This document shows, piece by piece, positions 33,201-36,620 of a DNA stretch of 36,620 bases. How positions within the stretch are numbered: the first letter of the stretch is position 1; each line of letters opens with the position of its first letter. This DNA comes from Candidatus Iainarchaeum sp. (GTDB taxonomy: Archaea > Iainarchaeota > Iainarchaeia > Iainarchaeales > DTGL01): the NCBI GenBank assembly GCA_017608575.1, contig JAFCFP010000003.1:1-36620 (forward strand), in the 5' to 3' direction. Made by a program: the position numbers and the translations under genes. The notes beneath the pieces are model-generated. The model did not search any database. It worked only from the letters and a program-made list of their open reading frames with translations, and was not told the origin of the DNA.

Positions 33201-36200
33201 GCACATCAACCGATCCTATAAATTCAAAGTCATCCTTTGAAGAAAGCGTTCTCGCATTCACTCCCATGGAATAAGAACCGCTTTTTACACCGGCTTCAAC
33301 TCTGACATTTGAGCTTTTCCTTGGATTCAGCTCAATGGATTCCTTGTCCACAGAGAGTCCATCAGGCACATCAATGCTTATTTCAATAGTTTCATTGCAC
33401 TCGTTTTTAAGCTTGAATGAAGCGCTGCTGTTCGAAGACCACTGCGTCGCGGCTTCACTGCCTGAACTTGAACTCCAGCCATTCACTCCATAAAAGTTTT
33501 GAGGAGCAGAACCATACATTGAATAATCCCCAACACCGCTTGGATAGGTTGAAAACCCATATGGCTGGTATGGCTGCGAGGAATAGAAATAATTGCTTCC
33601 AAGAGCCCAGCCCAGATTGCTTGGCTGGGTTTTAATTTTTAATGGTTCAGTGGCTTCAATTTTAACGCATTTTGAAAGATTGCTCAAAGAAATGGTTGTT
33701 GAAATTCTTGCTTCAACTGATTCAGTTCCATTAAACGAATTGTGCTTTGCCCTTAAAACAACAGCTGGCATTGAATCAGCGCTTTTAATTGTTTTATTGG
33801 GCGAAAAAGAAACAAGCAGTGCTCCATTGAAGTTTCCCTTTAACTCTGGAGCAAGTAGAACGAATTCAGTGCCAAGCTCTTTTTCCTGTGCCTTTAAGTC
33901 ACTGCTTGAAACAAAAAAAGAGCCAACAGAATTATCAGCGCCCCAATCAATTCCTGCTTCCAAATCCCGCAATGAAACACTCTTGCCGTCAGCACTGCAA
34001 GCGTTTTTGAGTTTTACGCTTAGTTTTTTCTCTTCCCCGCCTGAAACAATCTCCCAAGAAACAGGTTCCACCAAAAGACAGTCCAGTGAATCAAGTTCCC
34101 CGCCAAGCAGAATTCTCACCCTCACAGGCACCTTGCTGAACCAGGTTTTGCCTGTTTTGCTGTTTGAAAGATAAAAGCCAATGCTTCCATGCAATATTTT
34201 TGTTTCGGTTAAATTCTTTCCCTTGTCAGTCAGCTTTGCAGTCAACTGAACAGGCAGTGATTCATTCAATGGCAGTTCCAATCCAATGAGTTTTTCAATT
34301 CCCCTAATTGAAACAAGTCCTGAAAGGGAATCGCTTATGCTCACGCCGGCAATTTCAAGCTTTACGGCAGTATCATTCAATAACTCCAAGTCAATCTGCT
34401 TGAAGTTCCTTTCATCAACCATTAAATCAAAATTAACCCTTTCTGGCTTTATGCTGATGATATCCTCGCTTATTTTAATAGTTTTTTTCAGTGTTCTATA
34501 ACCGTTCTTTTTCACTTCCACTTTTAATTCAGAACCAGCATTGGGTGCTTCAAGTTCAAATGCAAACACTCCAGAACTGTCTGTTGTTCCTTGCACCAAT
34601 TCATTTCCATTAAGGGAAAGCCTTACAAAAGCATTTGGTATTGCCTCGCCATCAACTGTTAAAACCTTGAACAATAACTGGTTGTCAATAAACGGCACAA
34701 CCTGTTTGGGGACAATTTCAAGTTTCAATTCTTCTCCGGCTCTTACATTCACTTTAACTGTTTTTGTGAAGTCATTTCCAGATTCATTTGAAAGCGATAT
34801 TTCAATCTGGTTGACTCCTTCTTTAATGGTTTCAAATTCAACGCTTGCAGAGATCGTGAGGTCCTGCGAAAGATTACCAATCTCTTTCAAAAATTCACTT
34901 GAATTTGCACTGCCCTCAATCTTTCTTCCAGTTGCATCAAATATCTTGTAATTTTTAAACAAAATGCCCTTTTCAGGGTTCTTTATGCTGAGAAACGCGT
35001 TTTTAAGTGTTCCGGCTGAAGAACGGTTAATGCGTAATCCAAGCGCATACTGGCTTGAAACATTAGCCGGAAAAGAATCAATTACAGCGCTCTTCAATCC
35101 TGTTTCCATGTCTTCAATGAAAACAATTGAGCAATAGCCCTCACTGCAGAGATTTGTTTGCCCGACAGTAAAAGACCTGTCATATGTTTTGGCATACAAG
35201 CCCTGTTTTTTTGGGCTTGAAGCATTATTTCCAAGCACTGCATCAATTGGATCCCTTTCATATCTGGCATTAACACCATAACCTCGGTAACTAATCTTTG
35301 TTTCCTCACCCATTGCCGCATTGTCTCTAATTTGTATTTCCACTAGCGCATTAAAAACACCCTTTGATGGCAAATGGTTTTTTCCCGGTTGGAATTCAAT
35401 TTCAGCCCATTTGGTGCTGCCAGTGCTTGTCCTGTCAGCACTGCTGCCCATTGGCGGAGAAAAAGTGGAGCCAGTTTTAATGCTTCCAACAGTGGAAATG
35501 CTCCTAATAAAAACAATGTCTTCTTCAACAGAGTTTGTTTTTCCCTCTTCGCTGTTGCCAGTGAGAACAAACAAACCGGCTTTTTCATAGCTTCTTGGTA
35601 ATACTACTTGCAGTAATGCTTTGTATGTTTCTCCTGCAGAAACGAAGTCACGCACTTCTTCGCCGTTAAGCGTCAGCTTCATTTTTGTTTCAATTTTTCC
35701 GGTTTCTCGCATTAATTCAGCTGTAATTTCCTTGGTTGAATTGTGCACTGGTACAACAGGAATTGAAGTAAACGGAAGGAAGCCATCTGCTTCGATTACA
35801 AAGAAAGCCTTTCGGTCAATTCTCACTGAAAACAATGCAGTGCCATCACTTGAGGTTTTCTTCTCTCCAATTTTTGCACCGCTAAAGGCATCAAATGCCT
35901 TGACTGTTGCATTTTGGACGCTTTGTCCTGAATCAAGCACTTTTACTGAAATGCTGCCTTCGCCTATAACCATTGTAACAGAAACGTTTACAAGTTCTCT
36001 TTCCTTGACAGTGAAATCATTGCTTGACACGCCGTCAAAGCCGTTCTTTGAACAGTACACATAATACTTTCCAGCTTCAATTGAGGGAAATTCAGCCATT
36101 CCATCCAAGCCAGTTATTGCTTCATAGCCAGTGAACTCTCCACTGGACAATTTTAATTCAACTTTTGCGTTTTCAACAGGTTTTCCCTTTTTGTCAACAA

Positions 36201-36620
36201 CACTTACACTGATTGCGCCGCCGTTTTGCGAGGTTTGTTCTTTTAATGTTATTTCAAAGAACTCCTCTTGTGGTAAAACCTCAGCTCTTGCCTTGAAAAA
36301 CCCTGGTTTGTCAACCACAATATCGTAAAGTGTCTGTGGTGGAACATTAAAAGTGTATTCTCCCGATTCATTTGTGTTGCCTGAGTATTCAGCAATTGAT
36401 TCATTCTTCCTGTAAAGCTTTAAGCCAGCGTTTTTAACTGGTGTTCCCGTTGAATCCACAACCCTTATGTTTATTTTTTCTCTGGCAGCTTTCTCCATTT
36501 TTATGTTAAATGTAATGCTGTCGTTTTCATTCAATGTTTTTTTCTGAGTGGTAATGTCCTGGTATTCTGTTGTATCCATTACCTTCAAATAATAATCTCC
36601 AACAGGAACATCTTTGAACA
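30295..36620 (-). CDS. Giant cell-surface protein A, N-terminus beyond the right edge (at least 2107 aa)
   Basis: The frame is open to the last base of the window; the first visible residues F-K-D-V-P-V-G-D-Y-Y-L-K-V end a beta-sandwich repeat, so the start lies outside. Three more repeats follow (for example KINIRVVDSTGTPVKNAG; GAISVSVVDKKGKPVENAK), then the same order of blocks as in giants B and C: the H-V-R-T-G-like domain (here F-V-L-T-G-N-S), L-C-S-E-G-Y-C, a further repeat (FKVLTVDGEAIPNAFVRLSL), Y-C-D-G-V-Q-F-M-L-S-L, F-Y-L-P-F-D and C-V-K-P ... L-W-W-N-P. Its own features are a Tyr/Ser/Gly-rich stretch and a PKD-like domain. If it has six leading repeats like the others, about 250-350 residues are missing. 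First visible gene of the operon; the promoter is upstream of the window. Confidence 0.85.
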   Translation of the reverse strand, partial: FKDVPVGDYYLKVMDTTEYQDITTQKKTLNENDSITFNIKMEKAAREKINIRVVDSTGTPVKNAGLKLYRKNESIAEYSGNTNESGEYTFNVPPQTLYDIVVDKPGFFKARAEVLPQEEFFEITLKEQTSQNGGAISVSVVDKKGKPVENAKVELKLSSGEFTGYEAITGLDGMAEFPSIEAGKYYVYCSKNGFDGVSSNDFTVKERELVNVSVTMVIGEGSISVKVLDSGQSVQNATVKAFDAFSGAKIGEKKTSSDGTALFSVRIDRKAFFVIEADGFLPFTSIPVVPVHNSTKEITAELMRETGKIETKMKLTLNGEEVRDFVSAGETYKALLQVVLPRSYEKAGLFVLTGNSEEGKTNSVEEDIVFIRSISTVGSIKTGSTFSPPMGSSADRTSTGSTKWAEIEFQPGKNHLPSKGVFNALVEIQIRDNAAMGEETKISYRGYGVNARYERDPIDAVLGNNASSPKKQGLYAKTYDRSFTVGQTNLCSEGYCSIVFIEDMETGLKSAVIDSFPANVSSQYALGLRINRSSAGTLKNAFLSIKNPEKGILFKNYKIFDATGRKIEGSANSSEFLKEIGNLSQDLTISASVEFETIKEGVNQIEISLSNESGNDFTKTVKVNVRAGEELKLEIVPKQVVPFIDNQLLFKVLTVDGEAIPNAFVRLSLNGNELVQGTTDSSGVFAFELEAPNAGSELKVEVKKNGYRTLKKTIKISEDIISIKPERVNFDLMVDERNFKQIDLELLNDTAVKLEIAGVSISDSLSGLVSIRGIEKLIGLELPLNESLPVQLTAKLTDKGKNLTETKILHGSIGFYLSNSKTGKTWFSKVPVRVRILLGGELDSLDCLLVEPVSWEIVSGGEEKKLSVKLKNACSADGKSVSLRDLEAGIDWGADNSVGSFFVSSSDLKAQEKELGTEFVLLAPELKGNFNGALLVSFSPNKTIKSADSMPAVVLRAKHNSFNGTESVEARISTTISLSNLSKCVKIEATEPLKIKTQPSNLGWALGSNYFYSSQPYQPYGFSTYPSGVGDYSMYGSAPQNFYGVNGWSSSSGSEAATQWSSNSSASFKLKNECNETIEISIDVPDGLSVDKESIELNPRKSSNVRVEAGVKSGSYSMGVNARTLSSKDDFEFIGSVDVQVVNLDELMQKCMPSIEPTVFKPNFFGIFKTKGTVFNRCYDYGFRLEMLSPQNFVCYSPQSNGEQKEQCPLIENFYAMPPHTVKVSENQTIEVMEFSFNLKEKIKEDFDDFDSAMELGKLGNIIVNNFSVTSPGVVFIPYRLPDSAMQSFAPRQVSFQVPYDFSKWWNWLSERKPKENLPPSAPELTIEPVKPLTENDIVCTAKAVDPEGDRLSYDINWLHNGRVIAHSKGSQNSLSLKSTLTRTGQEYECVAIACDKWDCSEKNHSTVKVLRPEGAETFAGFSPCTEDETGEKAFNDYGFNHLAFSWKEDDFGENSCVVSGSTGYYCDGVQFMLSLRHKIARVQETVKKINQFPEYARVLKNGFVPEPGNLFRFSKKQTTIKEEKTGREFLFFMKDNDSLLEPVKKDCSNASALKHTLEELISSTGNPTSSLEGIEAEFIECYGSDFGAENIVGITRSINDNEVWTELVGSDKAIFKQNMDLGAWVIAFNDFKELHKGLVSIALAPENEDGFSIQFSNFTTKKHSRGQWLDFVKKLYSGIEFKVGVINKNNLSDATKELVIGKATELNELADCSECIDNHTTAINSAFLISDNYSPNFVENFIDYGNYSFDLDSSELEFENYASFDESTSEFSNALGTEVQTGKYYFKVTPTVFIDGDRIKVKSYKIKLALDKGINELNENYAKNPFFYLPFDASEGLLASEESDVDYGVVFEKNSDKEIYYFYDSAQANGHAALKTVPENSVASGKTKMEINFVDGFPELQGSMESPGKVMEIDLENKAIKYLPSLPVGLELSWNDGLENTVFYRFDRKFDEFYGNAQKLFTWWIGEDKKETDSLGTYDGSNYEFCSEWVGQRKMAKVKMQEPGKWIALAFMPFERKAVDLPLELVCAEEETQIKAKTFDGRIGSTDKVKGISGGAVFINVSADNFKPPSFKFFVQGIKSSEVCVKPDNGKLVLWWNPQILEDLKP
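32390..32670 (-). other. PKD/cadherin-like beta-sandwich in giant A
   Basis: After the P-P-S-A-P-E-L-T-I-E-P spacer comes C-T-A-K-A-V-D-P-E-G-D-R-L-S-Y-D-I-N-W, the D-P-D/E-G-D signature of PKD- and cadherin-like domains, and the closing C-V-A-I-A-C-D-K-W-D-C strand. I see no such domain in giants B and C. Confidence 0.65.
33435..33630 (-). repeat. Tyr/Ser/Gly-rich low-complexity stretch in giant A
   Basis: About 60 residues dominated by Tyr, Ser, Gly, Pro, Gln, Phe and Trp (for example YFYSSQPYQPYGFSTYPSG), inside an otherwise conserved beta-domain between C-V-K-I-E-A-T and F-K-L-K-N-E-C. The composition resembles sticky or phase-separating aromatic low-complexity segments. Confidence 0.75.

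Noticed and set aside
15729-36620. Many open frames of 60-230 codons on the plus strand across the giant genes
   Set aside because: They are out-of-frame shadows of the long minus-strand genes, with no promoters or ribosome-binding sites and no protein-like composition.
1-36620. CRISPR array, insertion sequence or replication origin
   Set aside because: No direct-repeat/spacer series, no transposase-like gene with terminal repeats, and no cdc6/orc1 gene or clustered origin boxes were seen.

Overview
The window looks like a chromosomal segment of an AT-rich archaeon, possibly a small-genome DPANN-type lineage; that placement is inference only. The archaeal signs are a family-B DNA polymerase with a C-terminal PCNA-binding box, a type II methionine aminopeptidase, tRNA genes with introns at position 37/38 framed by bulge-helix-bulge (BHB) elements and no encoded CCA, TATA boxes about 21-25 bp ahead of start codons (leaderless mRNAs), and GGTG/GGAGG ribosome-binding sites on operon-internal genes.

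Left third (1-13,117), housekeeping. In order: a partial gene at the edge; tRNA-Thr(GGT) with a 16-nt intron; hisS directly behind tRNA-His(GTG); a 45-codon leaderless ORF converging on trkA; the K+ uptake pair trkH-trkA; a divergent polytopic membrane protein; an RHH-antitoxin/RelE-toxin pair with an 18-bp palindromic operator; tRNA-Leu(CAG); a small membrane/coiled-coil protein directly behind tRNA-Arg(GCG), which has a 92-nt intron; and a polB-map-membrane protein operon. Next come a coiled-coil protein and a HerA/VirB4-like ATPase whose Walker A and B motifs both look degenerate. Twice, a protein gene starts only 16-20 nt after the 3' end of a tRNA, with its ribosome-binding site in the tRNA trailer.

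Middle (13,259-15,672). A leaderless gene for an acidic, coiled-coil protein converges on five small membrane proteins read on the minus strand. Four of the five look like diverged members of one short hydrophobic family.

Right two thirds (15,729-36,620). Three giant genes lie in tandem on the minus strand: at least 2107 codons (entering from beyond the right edge), 2502 codons and 2320 codons. The gaps are 65 and 29 nt, and the five small membrane genes follow directly, so this reads as one operon of at least 22.7 kb. The two complete giants have a short cytoplasmic N-terminus with a shared R-[DE]-L-Y-F motif and one transmembrane helix, followed by more than 2200 predicted extracellular residues. 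Those begin with six carboxypeptidase-regulatory/CNA-B-like beta-sandwich repeats and continue with a conserved series of unnamed modules. All three giants are paralogues, aligning block by block to a shared C-terminal W/F-W-N-P motif, but each carries a different insert: a Tyr/Ser/Gly-rich stretch plus a PKD-like domain; two Cys-knot-like modules joined by a Ser/Thr/Pro/Glu linker; or an Ala/Gly-rich hydrophobic, Cys-flanked segment. I regard this giant-protein/small-membrane-protein operon as the main candidate for an undescribed system, probably a cell-surface structure or contact apparatus. Its function is not shown by the sequence.
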